Under the pieces are notes generated by a model, which was given only the letters and a program-made list of their open reading frames with translations, was not told the DNA's origin and made no database searches. The position numbers and the translations under genes were made by a program. This document shows, piece after piece, positions 17,267-24,715 of a stretch of DNA of 64,000 nucleotides; within the stretch, counting starts at the first letter, position 1, and each line of letters begins with the position of its first letter. Source of the stretch: Flavobacterium sinopsychrotolerans (GTDB lineage: Bacteria > Bacteroidota > Bacteroidia > Flavobacteriales > Flavobacteriaceae); contig NZ_FODN01000001.1 of NCBI RefSeq assembly GCF_900110375.1, positions 682,001 to 746,000 of the forward strand. The letters run 5' to 3'.

Positions 17267-20104
17267 CTATTTTGATTCAATAATTTCAAGATCAGTAACC
17301 ACTTTCTCTTTTCCTTTTTGAATGCTTATTCTATTAACTGAAATTGGAAGGTAATATTTGCCGTTTTTGGCTTCTTCCAATTTTAGTTTTTTATCTTTAT
17401 TTTTCCAATTATCAGCAGTTGCTTTCGTTATGGAAAGATCGTAAACATGTTTGTTTAATCCTTTTGACGCTTTCACTTTCTGAGAATAAACGACTTCTTT
17501 TAAACTGTTTTCAATTTGCAAAAGTACTTCTGAATCCCCATTCGAATAAAACCAAATCTCTGCTTTTGGCTCTGAAGCTTTAGCCCAAGAACTCCAGCTG
17601 TTTCCCCATTCTCTTGATTTTTTTATCTTTTTTAACTCGAAAACATGAAGGTTTTTCACCATGATTTTATCGCTCAATTGTTGCACTTGCTCTAAATTGA
17701 CTTTATAAATCGAACGACCGTGAGTTCCCACCACTAAATCTTTTGCTACCTTTTGAATCACTAAATCGTGAACCGCAACGTTTGGAATTCCGTTAGAAAA
17801 ATCATCCCAAGATGTTCCTTTATTTAGTGAAACATACAATCCGTTATCCGTTCCCAGATACAAAACATTCTCGTTAACATTATCTTCCACAATCACATTC
17901 ACTGGACTTACAGGCAAATTAGTAGCTATGTTTTTCCAAGTTTGACCAAAATCATCTGAGATATACACATAACTGGTGAAATCATCATTTCGATATCCGT
18001 TTAAAGTTGCATACACTCTTTCTTTCTTATGCGCCGAAGCCACGACTCTGGAAACCCAACGATTCTGAGGCAAATTCCCCGAAATTTTATTCCAAGTCGC
18101 CCCGCCGTCTTTCGAAATATGAATCAATCCATCATCACTTCCTGCGTAAAGTAATCCGAACTGTAAAGTACTTTCGCTGATCGTAGCGATGGTACCAAAA
18201 GCTACATTTCCTTCTTTCATTCCTTGCGTCAAATCAGGCGAAATTGCCGTCCAAGTTTGTCCTTGATTCATCGAACGATGCAAGAAATTAGATCCCATGT
18301 ATAAAATATCCTGGTTGTGCGAAGACAATAAAATAGGCGTTTGCCAATTGAATCGGAATGGTTTTTCGTCCTTTTTTGGCTTTGGCGAAATATAATCACG
18401 TTTGTTATTCGCACGATCAATTCTGTAATAATTTCCAAATTGAAACCCAGTAAAAACAATATTTGGATTTCTTTTGTCGATTTGAGTTTGCATTCCGTCG
18501 CCACCCATCAAATTTTCGTACGGATATTTCCCGGTTTGGTACCATTCTGAGGAATATTTATATGTACTTGGTCCAACCCAAACACCATTATCCTGCATTC
18601 CGCCATAGATATTATACGGTTCCTGCTCATCTACATTCACCGCATAAAACTGACTTACTGAATGGGAATTACTTTTCACCCAATGCGCTCCGTCATCATA
18701 CGAAATATTCAAACCGCCATCATTTCCATTAATTAAATGCCCCGATTTATTTGGGTTTACCCAAACTACGTGATGATCTGCGTGAACATTCTCTTCGCTT
18801 AAGGAGGTAAATGTTTTTCCGCCATCATTTGATTTTATAATCGGTACGCCCGATAAATAAATTTTATTGACATCGTTTTGATCAACAGAAATGACGCTGA
18901 AATAATACCCGTACGAATAAAAGAAATCATCGATAAAATCTTGGTGGGTTTTAATCCAATTTTTTCCTCCGTTACTTGATTTGTAAACTTCGGCACCAAT
19001 AACTTCTGTTTCGGCCAAACTATTGATCGCATCCAATACTACTTTTGCAGCTTCGTTAGGTTGCAAATACCCGTTTTGAACCCAGTGTTTGATGTTTTCT
19101 GCTCTGTATTTTTCCGTTAATCCGTAATTCTTTAAAATAGAATTCAGATTTTTATTGGGTAATTTCAGGAATTCGTCGCCCGGCATAGAAAATGCAATCG
19201 GTAACGAATTGCTTTTTTTGGATTGCAACGGTCTTTTGAATTGGTTATCCAAAACAGCATACACTTCATTATCGTCATACACCGCTAAACCAATTCTTCC
19301 AACGCCTTCGCCAACAGGAAATCCACTTTCAGCATTCGTAAAAAGTTTCCATGTCAATCCCGCATCTTCACTTTTATAAATTCCCGAAGTGGCTCCGCTT
19401 CCTATAAAATCCCACGCTTTCCTGTCTTTACTCCAAGAAGCCGCAAATTGAATCTTAAAGTTTTTTGGCGAAACAGCCACATCAATAATCCCGGTTTCAT
19501 CGTCGATATAAAGGGTTTTACTCCACGTTTTTCCGCCATTTGTCGTTTTGAAAATTCCTCTTTCTTCATTTTTCGAATACAAATGACCCACTGCACCTAA
19601 AATAACTTCATCTGGATTTGATGGATTTATCAGGATTCTGCTGATGTGATGGCTGTCATGCAATCCCATATTTTGCCAAGTCTTTCCTTTGTCTTCGGAT
19701 TTCAAAATTCCAATTCCGGCGTAAGACGATCTTGACGAATTCACTTCGCCAGTTCCTACCCAAATCGTTCCTCGTTTCCAGTCTATCGCGATATCACCCA
19801 CATTTTGCGTAGGCGCCACATCCATAACCGGCGAAAAACTCATTCCGTTATTATTCGTGTACCAAAGTCCGCCCGAAGCATATCCTACATAAAATTCGGT
19901 TGGATTTTCCGGATTTACGTCCACATCCACCACTCTGCCGCTCATCACCGTTGGCCCCACATTTTCGAAAGTAACCTGCTGAAAAAGCGATTGATTTTCC
20001 ATTATTTTCTTGGCTACCAATGATTGCTGAATCGCTTCGGTAGAAACCTGTCCCCAAGAGACGCTTTGTACGATAAGGGCAGAAAAGAATACTATTTTTT
20101 TCAT
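17267..20104 (-). CDS. Secreted VPS10/BNR-repeat beta-propeller protein, 945 aa
   Basis: A signal peptide (MKKIVFFSALIVQSVSWG, then QVST) precedes a long beta-propeller of sortilin/VPS10 type. At least nine Asp-box-like motifs are visible, for example SEDKGKTW, TTNGGKTW, SEDAGLTW, SSNGGKNW, SNDGGKTF, SKDGGATW and SDDFGQTW, spaced through residues about 60-770. The pattern GVGRIGLAV and the GGDG and NGNDGG turns are typical of the 'glycosyl hydrolase BNR' annotations in Bacteroidetes, but no glycosidase catalytic residues can be assigned. I see no type IX secretion C-terminal signal. The substrate is unknown. Confidence 0.85.
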   Translation of the reverse strand: MKKIVFFSALIVQSVSWGQVSTEAIQQSLVAKKIMENQSLFQQVTFENVGPTVMSGRVVDVDVNPENPTEFYVGYASGGLWYTNNNGMSFSPVMDVAPTQNVGDIAIDWKRGTIWVGTGEVNSSRSSYAGIGILKSEDKGKTWQNMGLHDSHHISRILINPSNPDEVILGAVGHLYSKNEERGIFKTTNGGKTWSKTLYIDDETGIIDVAVSPKNFKIQFAASWSKDRKAWDFIGSGATSGIYKSEDAGLTWKLFTNAESGFPVGEGVGRIGLAVYDDNEVYAVLDNQFKRPLQSKKSNSLPIAFSMPGDEFLKLPNKNLNSILKNYGLTEKYRAENIKHWVQNGYLQPNEAAKVVLDAINSLAETEVIGAEVYKSSNGGKNWIKTHQDFIDDFFYSYGYYFSVISVDQNDVNKIYLSGVPIIKSNDGGKTFTSLSEENVHADHHVVWVNPNKSGHLINGNDGGLNISYDDGAHWVKSNSHSVSQFYAVNVDEQEPYNIYGGMQDNGVWVGPSTYKYSSEWYQTGKYPYENLMGGDGMQTQIDKRNPNIVFTGFQFGNYYRIDRANNKRDYISPKPKKDEKPFRFNWQTPILLSSHNQDILYMGSNFLHRSMNQGQTWTAISPDLTQGMKEGNVAFGTIATISESTLQFGLLYAGSDDGLIHISKDGGATWNKISGNLPQNRWVSRVVASAHKKERVYATLNGYRNDDFTSYVYISDDFGQTWKNIATNLPVSPVNVIVEDNVNENVLYLGTDNGLYVSLNKGTSWDDFSNGIPNVAVHDLVIQKVAKDLVVGTHGRSIYKVNLEQVQQLSDKIMVKNLHVFELKKIKKSREWGNSWSSWAKASEPKAEIWFYSNGDSEVLLQIENSLKEVVYSQKVKASKGLNKHVYDLSITKATADNWKNKDKKLKLEEAKNGKYYLPISVNRISIQKGKEKVVTDLEIIESK

Positions 20105-20230
20105 GTAAAACTGATTTGAATTGGAAAATTAATCATAAAAATAGTTATCTGAAAATTTTATAGTGTAATTAACATCCGTTTCTCTCAAAGTTAGTATTTT
20201 TGAATATTCAATGTATAAAAACGAATTGTT

Positions 20231-21523
20231 ATGAAATATCATCAAATTGACCGAGATTTATTTATAAAAAATAGAGAAAAATTCATGGCTCAGATGAAGC
20301 CAAAAAGCGTTGCCATCTTCAATTCAAATGATATTTATCCCGTTTCTGCCGATAGTACCTTGCCATTTGCACAACACCGCGATATCTTTTATTTAAGCGG
20401 AGTAGATCAGGAAGAAAGCATTTTATTGCTCTTCCCGGATGCGCCTTATGAGCACCAAAGAGAAATGGTATTTTTGAAAGAAACCAGCGAACATATTGCC
20501 ATTTGGGAAGGCGAAAAACTGACTAAAGAGCGTGCTTTTGAAGTAACAGGAATCAGAACAGTGTATTGGTTACAGGAATTTGAGAAAGTTTTATTCGAAA
20601 TGATGACTCATGCAGACACGATTTACATTAATACAAATGAGCATTATCGTGCCACTGTAGAAACTGAAACGCGTGAAGCCCGTTTTGTAAAATGGTGGAA
20701 AGAAAAATATCCGGCACATGCTGTTGCAAAAAGCAACCCAATATTGCAGCGCCTACGTTCTGTAAAAGAAACCGAAGAATTGGATTTAATCCAAAAAGCC
20801 TGTAACATTACGGAACTTGGTTTTAGAAGATTATTGCCTTTCGTGAAACCAAACGTTACCGAATACGAAATCGAAGCTGAGTTGATTCACGAATTCATTC
20901 GCAACCGTTCCAGAGGTTTCGCTTATACGCCAATTATCGCTTCCGGAAACAATGCCAATGTGTTGCATTACATCGAAAATAACCAACAATGCAAAGCCGG
21001 TGATTTGATTTTACTGGATGTCGCAGCTGAATATGCCAATTATTCCAGTGATATGACGCGTACGATTCCAGTTTCAGGAAAATATACCAAAAGACAAAAA
21101 GAAGTATACAATGCCGTTTTACATGTAAAAAACGAAGCGACCAAAATGCTGACTACAGGAACACTTTGGAAACAATACCATATCGAAGTAGGTAAATTAA
21201 TGACTTCTGAGTTGCTAGATTTGGGTCTTATTGATAAAGCCGATGTGCAAAATGAAAACCCGGAATGGCCCGCTTATAAAAAATATTTCATGCACGGAAC
21301 TTCCCACCACATGGGATTGGACACGCACGATTACGGAATCCTGACCGAACCCATGCAAGCCAATATGGTCTTCACCGTAGAGCCTGGAATTTACATTCCT
21401 GCCGAAGGTTTCGGAATCCGTCTGGAAGATAACATCATCGTTCAGGAAAGCGGCGAACCTTTCAACATGATGCGCAACATCCCAATTGAAGTGGACGAAA
21501 TCGAAGAATTAATGAACAGTTAA
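20231..21523 (+). CDS. pepP: Aminopeptidase P (Xaa-Pro aminopeptidase)
   Basis: A cytosolic metalloprotease that removes an N-terminal residue before proline. It has 430 residues: an N-terminal creatinase-like domain (about 1-170) and a C-terminal pita-bread domain. Metal ligands are visible in order: Asp in LLDVAAEY, Asp in YSSDMTRTIP, His in GTSHHMGLDTHD, Glu in TVEPGIYIP and Glu in GIRLEDNI. A TATTTTTG promoter element lies at 20195-20202, about 28 bp before the ATG. Confidence 0.95.
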   Translation: MKYHQIDRDLFIKNREKFMAQMKPKSVAIFNSNDIYPVSADSTLPFAQHRDIFYLSGVDQEESILLLFPDAPYEHQREMVFLKETSEHIAIWEGEKLTKERAFEVTGIRTVYWLQEFEKVLFEMMTHADTIYINTNEHYRATVETETREARFVKWWKEKYPAHAVAKSNPILQRLRSVKETEELDLIQKACNITELGFRRLLPFVKPNVTEYEIEAELIHEFIRNRSRGFAYTPIIASGNNANVLHYIENNQQCKAGDLILLDVAAEYANYSSDMTRTIPVSGKYTKRQKEVYNAVLHVKNEATKMLTTGTLWKQYHIEVGKLMTSELLDLGLIDKADVQNENPEWPAYKKYFMHGTSHHMGLDTHDYGILTEPMQANMVFTVEPGIYIPAEGFGIRLEDNIIVQESGEPFNMMRNIPIEVDEIEELMNS

Positions 21524-21542
21524 TTCCTAAAAACATACAACC

Positions 21543-21578
21543 AAATCGGTTTACAGCAATGTGAACCGATTTTTTTTT
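21543..21578 (+). terminator. pepP terminator
   Basis: AAATCGGTTTACA pairs with TGTGAACCGATTT (one G-T wobble), 4-base loop, followed by a long T run. Confidence 0.82.
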
Positions 21579-21580
21579 GG

Positions 21581-21686
21581 GCGCAACCCAGCTCCGTAAA
21601 CTGCGGCTGTGTCGGGCTATCCGCTATAAGTCCTCGTCTCGTCCAAAAAGACGAGACTGTGGGCTTTCCACTTCTATCCCTTGCGC
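21581..21686 (-). repeat. Structured intergenic element, copy D (GGGATAG/GCCCGAC subtype)
   Basis: Read on the minus strand: closing stem GCGCAA/TTGCGC, then GGGATAGAAGTGGAAAG, an 8-bp hairpin GTCTCGTC/GACGAGAC (21636-21657), then TTATAGCGGATAGCCCGAC. The conserved flanks match the copies at 33568, 36513 and 47302, while the hairpin sequence differs. Confidence 0.75.
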
Positions 21687-21817
21687 TTCAACGAGAAAAT
21701 ATATAATTCCAAAACATCAATTCCAAAATTCATGGTAAAGCTGTAACTTTATAATCACGCTTCCGACTTATTTAAAATAACAACTATTTTTTAAAACATA
21801 TTCAATATGTGATTTGA

Positions 21818-21879
21818 ACCATTAAGAAATTAAGAAAAATTAAGCTCTGATTCTTAATGAAACTTAATTTCTTAATGGT
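21818..21879. repeat. 17-bp perfect inverted repeat with TTAAG periodicity
   Basis: Arms ACCATTAAGAAATTAAG (21818-21834) and its exact complement (21863-21879) enclose 28 bases that again contain ATTAAG and TTAATG. It ends 36 bp before the AIM24-family gene. Confidence 0.8.
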
Positions 21880-21915
21880 GAAAACTTTTAAATAAAAACT
21901 TAAAACACAGAAATC

Positions 21916-22716
21916 ATGCAAGCACACGAAATAGACTACCACATTTACGGCGAGGAAATGCAATATGTGGAAATAGAACTGGACCCACAGGAAATTGTTA
22001 TTGCCGAAGCGGGAAGTTTTATGATGATGGACAATAATATCCAAATGGAAACTATTTTTGGGGACGGTTCCGGGCAGGAAAACGGATTGTTCGGTAAACT
22101 TTTAAGCGCCGGAAAAAGAGTTCTGACAGGCGAAAGTCTTTTTATGACTGCGTTCATCAATCAAAACAACACCAAAAGCAAAGTTTCATTCGCATCGCCT
22201 TATCCCGGAAAAATTATCCCAATAGACTTGACAAAATTTAACGGAAAATTCATTTGCCAGAAAGATGCTTTCCTCTGCGCTGCCAAAGGTGTTTCTGTTG
22301 GAATCGAATTCTCTAAAAAACTGGGACGTGGATTGTTTGGTGGTGAAGGTTTCATCATGCAAAAAATAGAAGGCGACGGAATGGCGTTTGTACATACCGG
22401 GGGAACATTAGCCAAAAAAGAATTAGCCGCAGGCGAAATCTTAAAAGTGGACACCGGTTGCATCGTAGGTTTTACCAAAGATGTTGATTATGATATTGAG
22501 TTTATTGGTGGCATCAAGAATTCCATTTTTGGTGGCGAAGGATTATTTTACGCAACACTTCGCGGTCCGGGAACGGTTTATGTGCAATCCTTACCTTTCA
22601 GCCGACTTGCCGACAGAATCATTGCATCTGCTCCGAGAGCTGGCGGAAACAGTCGTGACGAAGGCAGTTTATTAGGCGGATTAGGAAGTTTGCTCGATGG
22701 CGATAGACGATTTTAA
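21916..22716 (+). CDS. TIGR00266 / AIM24 family protein
   Basis: A 266-residue protein of the TIGR00266 family, which shares the tryptophan-RNA-binding attenuator-like (TRAP-like) beta fold with mitochondrial AIM24; biochemical role unknown. Signatures are VEIELDPQEIVIAEAGSFMM near residue 20, the Gly-rich turn GRGLFGGEGF near 140, FVHTGGTLAKKEL, and GGIKNSIFGGEG near 205. The C-terminal GGLGSLLDGD tail is glycine-rich. It is a single gene bounded by palindromic repeats on both sides and by its own terminator. Confidence 0.88.
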   Translation: MQAHEIDYHIYGEEMQYVEIELDPQEIVIAEAGSFMMMDNNIQMETIFGDGSGQENGLFGKLLSAGKRVLTGESLFMTAFINQNNTKSKVSFASPYPGKIIPIDLTKFNGKFICQKDAFLCAAKGVSVGIEFSKKLGRGLFGGEGFIMQKIEGDGMAFVHTGGTLAKKELAAGEILKVDTGCIVGFTKDVDYDIEFIGGIKNSIFGGEGLFYATLRGPGTVYVQSLPFSRLADRIIASAPRAGGNSRDEGSLLGGLGSLLDGDRRF

Positions 22717-22723
22717 ATTTTAT

Positions 22724-22752
22724 AAACGGCTTTCAGAAATGGGAGCCGTTTT
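22724..22752 (+). terminator. Terminator after the AIM24-family gene
   Basis: AAACGGCT and AGCCGTTT with a 12-base loop and a short T run. Confidence 0.65.
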
Positions 22753-22753
22753 A

Positions 22754-22822
22754 TTAACCATATAAGTCATTTAAGCAAATAGAGGTAATGCTTAAATGAA
22801 CTTAAATTCCTTATATGGTTAA
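22754..22822. repeat. Compound palindrome related to 21818-21879
   Basis: Outer arms TTAACCATATAAG (22754-22766) and CTTATATGGTTAA (22810-22822); inner arms ATTTAAGC (22769-22776) and GCTTAAAT (22790-22797). It shares the ACCAT...TTAAG layout of the upstream palindrome, with TATAAG in place of TTAAG. Confidence 0.75.
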
Positions 22823-22870
22823 AAAACACTTTTTGTTTAAATATTTTTTCAATTTCACTTTGTACTTTTT

Positions 22871-22918
22871 GGTATAATTTACCATAACAATTTTAAAACT
22901 TATATGCCTTATATGGTT
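22871..22918. repeat. Decayed third copy of the palindrome
   Basis: ACCATAA on the left and CCTTATATGGTT (22907-22918) on the right; the latter is a 12-base direct repeat of 22809-22820. The inner part has lost its symmetry. It overlaps the region where the -33 box of the next gene should be. Confidence 0.5.
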
Positions 22919-22962
22919 TAAAAAAATTAAAGCCCTAATTTTGCAGACTCTAAAAACTAAAA

Positions 22963-23745
22963 GTGAAACAAATTCTCTTTAAAAACACCAACATCTCCTA
23001 TTCCGATACCGGGAAAGGAACCGCTATTGTCTTACTTCATGGTTTCTTGGAAAACAAAAGCATGTGGGATTTTTATATTCCGGAGTTTGCTAAAAAAAGC
23101 CGCGTCATCACGATTGATTTATTGGGACATGGCGAAACGGAATGTTTGAGTTACGTGCAAACGATGGAAGATAATGCCGATGCAGTCCACGCTGTTTTAT
23201 CGGAATTACGCATCCGAAAAGCCATATTTGTCGGGCATTCTATGGGCGGTTATGTCGCTTTGGCTTTCGCCGAATTGTATCCTGACACGATAAAAGGATT
23301 GGTTTTACTAAACTCGACAGCGAGAGCCGACAGCGAGGAACGAAAAACAAATCGGGATCGAGCTATCAAAGCGGTAAAACAATCTTTTATGAATTTTGTT
23401 TCACTTTCTATCGCTAATTTATTCAGTGAAAATAACAGGGAACGCCTTTCGTCAGCAATTGAAAACGTAAAAAAAGAAGCTTTAAAAACACCGCTTCAAG
23501 GAATCGTTGCGTCACTGGAAGGAATGAAAATACGACAAGATCGTGAAGTGTTATTGCATCTTACACCCTATCCAAAATTATTGATTCTGGGCGAAAAAGA
23601 TCCCGTTTTAAATTACGAAGAAACGAAAGAACAAATCGAAAACACTGCAGTGAAACTGGTGACTTTTCCGGACGGGCACATGAGCCATATTGAAAACCAA
23701 GACCAATTATTGATTGTATTATTGGCTTTTTTCAAAAGCATCTAA
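22963..23745 (+). CDS. Alpha/beta hydrolase, 260 aa
   Basis: An alpha/beta-hydrolase fold enzyme. Nucleophile elbow GHSMGGYVAL (Ser about 94), oxyanion-hole region LLHGFLENKSMW, acid Asp in ILGEKDPVLNYEE and His in FPDGHMSHIENQ complete the triad. The closest pattern is the MenH/BioH/esterase group, but the substrate is not evident. The start is GTG at 22963: it gives the normal N terminus and lies 20 bp after a perfect TAATTTTG element at 22936-22943. It is convergent with the ABC gene, with a 4-bp overlap of stops. Confidence 0.87.
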   Translation: MKQILFKNTNISYSDTGKGTAIVLLHGFLENKSMWDFYIPEFAKKSRVITIDLLGHGETECLSYVQTMEDNADAVHAVLSELRIRKAIFVGHSMGGYVALAFAELYPDTIKGLVLLNSTARADSEERKTNRDRAIKAVKQSFMNFVSLSIANLFSENNRERLSSAIENVKKEALKTPLQGIVASLEGMKIRQDREVLLHLTPYPKLLILGEKDPVLNYEETKEQIENTAVKLVTFPDGHMSHIENQDQLLIVLLAFFKSI

Positions 23746-24413
23746 ATCATTCCTGATTTCAAATATCCTTTTTCTACCAATTCACTTTTGTCTTTCAAGT
23801 GGTGCATTTTACCTTCTTTCATCAACGCCAGTTTTGTGGAAACCTTAATCACATTTTCATAGTTATGATCCGTAATAATAATGCCTTTTACATTGGACAT
23901 TGCAGTGATTAATTCATTTATTTTTTCAATCATTATGGGTGACAAACCATTATAAGGCTCGTCCAGCAAAACAAATTTTGATGCATTGTTCAGGATTAAT
24001 TTAATTTCTAAATACCGTAATTCTCCGCCAGATAAATGTTTTATTTTTTTGTTCAGTATTGATTGAATCATTTCATCAGCATAAAATTCCTGCACTTTCT
24101 CTTTGGCAATAGCCAATTGAATAGTCTTTTTTATCGAAAATGAATTTGGAATAAAATTATCTTGAGGCAAGTAACTAATTTCATTTAGCAAATCGCTGGT
24201 TTTTGATTTCACAACGCCATCTACTCGAACAAATTTAAAATCAGCAGCTACAATTCCAAAAATGATTTTCAACAAAGTAGATTTCCCAGAACCATTTCGT
24301 CCTAAAACACCAATAATATCCGCGGTTTCACATTTCAAATACACATCTGAAACTATGATTTTTCCATTATATTGTTTTTGAACGCTATCTACTTCTAAAA
24401 CACTCTTTGTCAT
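23742..24413 (-). CDS. ABC transporter ATP-binding protein, 223 aa
   Basis: A single ATPase domain: Walker A GRNGSGKST, Q-loop near LPQDNFIP, signature HLSGGELRYLE, Walker B FVLLDEPYNGL, H-loop IIITDHNYENV. The LptB/branched-chain-type DH in ITDHN is notable. It begins 1 bp inside the small membrane gene upstream (24410-24661), suggesting translational coupling and a two-gene transporter in which the 83-residue protein would be the only membrane partner, which is small for a permease. The substrate is unknown. Confidence 0.88.
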   Translation of the reverse strand: MTKSVLEVDSVQKQYNGKIIVSDVYLKCETADIIGVLGRNGSGKSTLLKIIFGIVAADFKFVRVDGVVKSKTSDLLNEISYLPQDNFIPNSFSIKKTIQLAIAKEKVQEFYADEMIQSILNKKIKHLSGGELRYLEIKLILNNASKFVLLDEPYNGLSPIMIEKINELITAMSNVKGIIITDHNYENVIKVSTKLALMKEGKMHHLKDKSELVEKGYLKSGMI

Positions 24414-24661
24414 ACGAGTTTCAGTACTACATTAATGAATAAAATCAGCAGCATCGAAAAAACAAAATTCATTAGAAAACCATACACAAACAATTGCATT
24501 TTTGAAATTCCGTTGTTGTAATAAAACAGGTATTCATTTTTAGCATTTACCTCTTTAATCAAAAGGCTAATGAAGAAACCAAAAATAATAAGTACGTATT
24601 TGAAAGTTTCAAATCCTCCAAAAACCCATGCCAAAGCACTTATTGACACATTAATCGTCAA
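24410..24661 (-). CDS. Small membrane protein linked to the ABC ATPase, start uncertain
   Basis: At least 83 residues with two hydrophobic helices (FKYVLIIFGFFISLLI and GFLMNFVFSMLLILFINVVL). The first standard start is a TTG at 24661. However, the same frame stays open upstream to the addB-like stop at 24716 and reads in coding style (KLPIRKLANIFEFYKSTLT), so the true N terminus may be about 17 residues longer. No ATG exists there; the codon where one would be expected is ACA. Possible explanations are a TTG start, a rare start, or a lost start codon. Function unknown. Confidence 0.6.
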   Translation of the reverse strand: MTINVSISALAWVFGGFETFKYVLIIFGFFISLLIKEVNAKNEYLFYYNNGISKMQLFVYGFLMNFVFSMLLILFINVVLKLV

Positions 24662-24715
24662 AGTGCTTTTATAAAACTCGAAGATGTTGGCTAATTTTCT
24701 GATTGGGAGTTTTGT

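Larger units (their letters stand above)
21524..21915. other. 392-bp intergenic region holding a terminator and two repeat elements
   Basis: It contains the pepP terminator (21543-21578), one copy of the structured intergenic element on the minus strand (21581-21686), and the TTAAG-rich palindrome (21818-21879). No gene is apparent. Confidence 0.7.
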
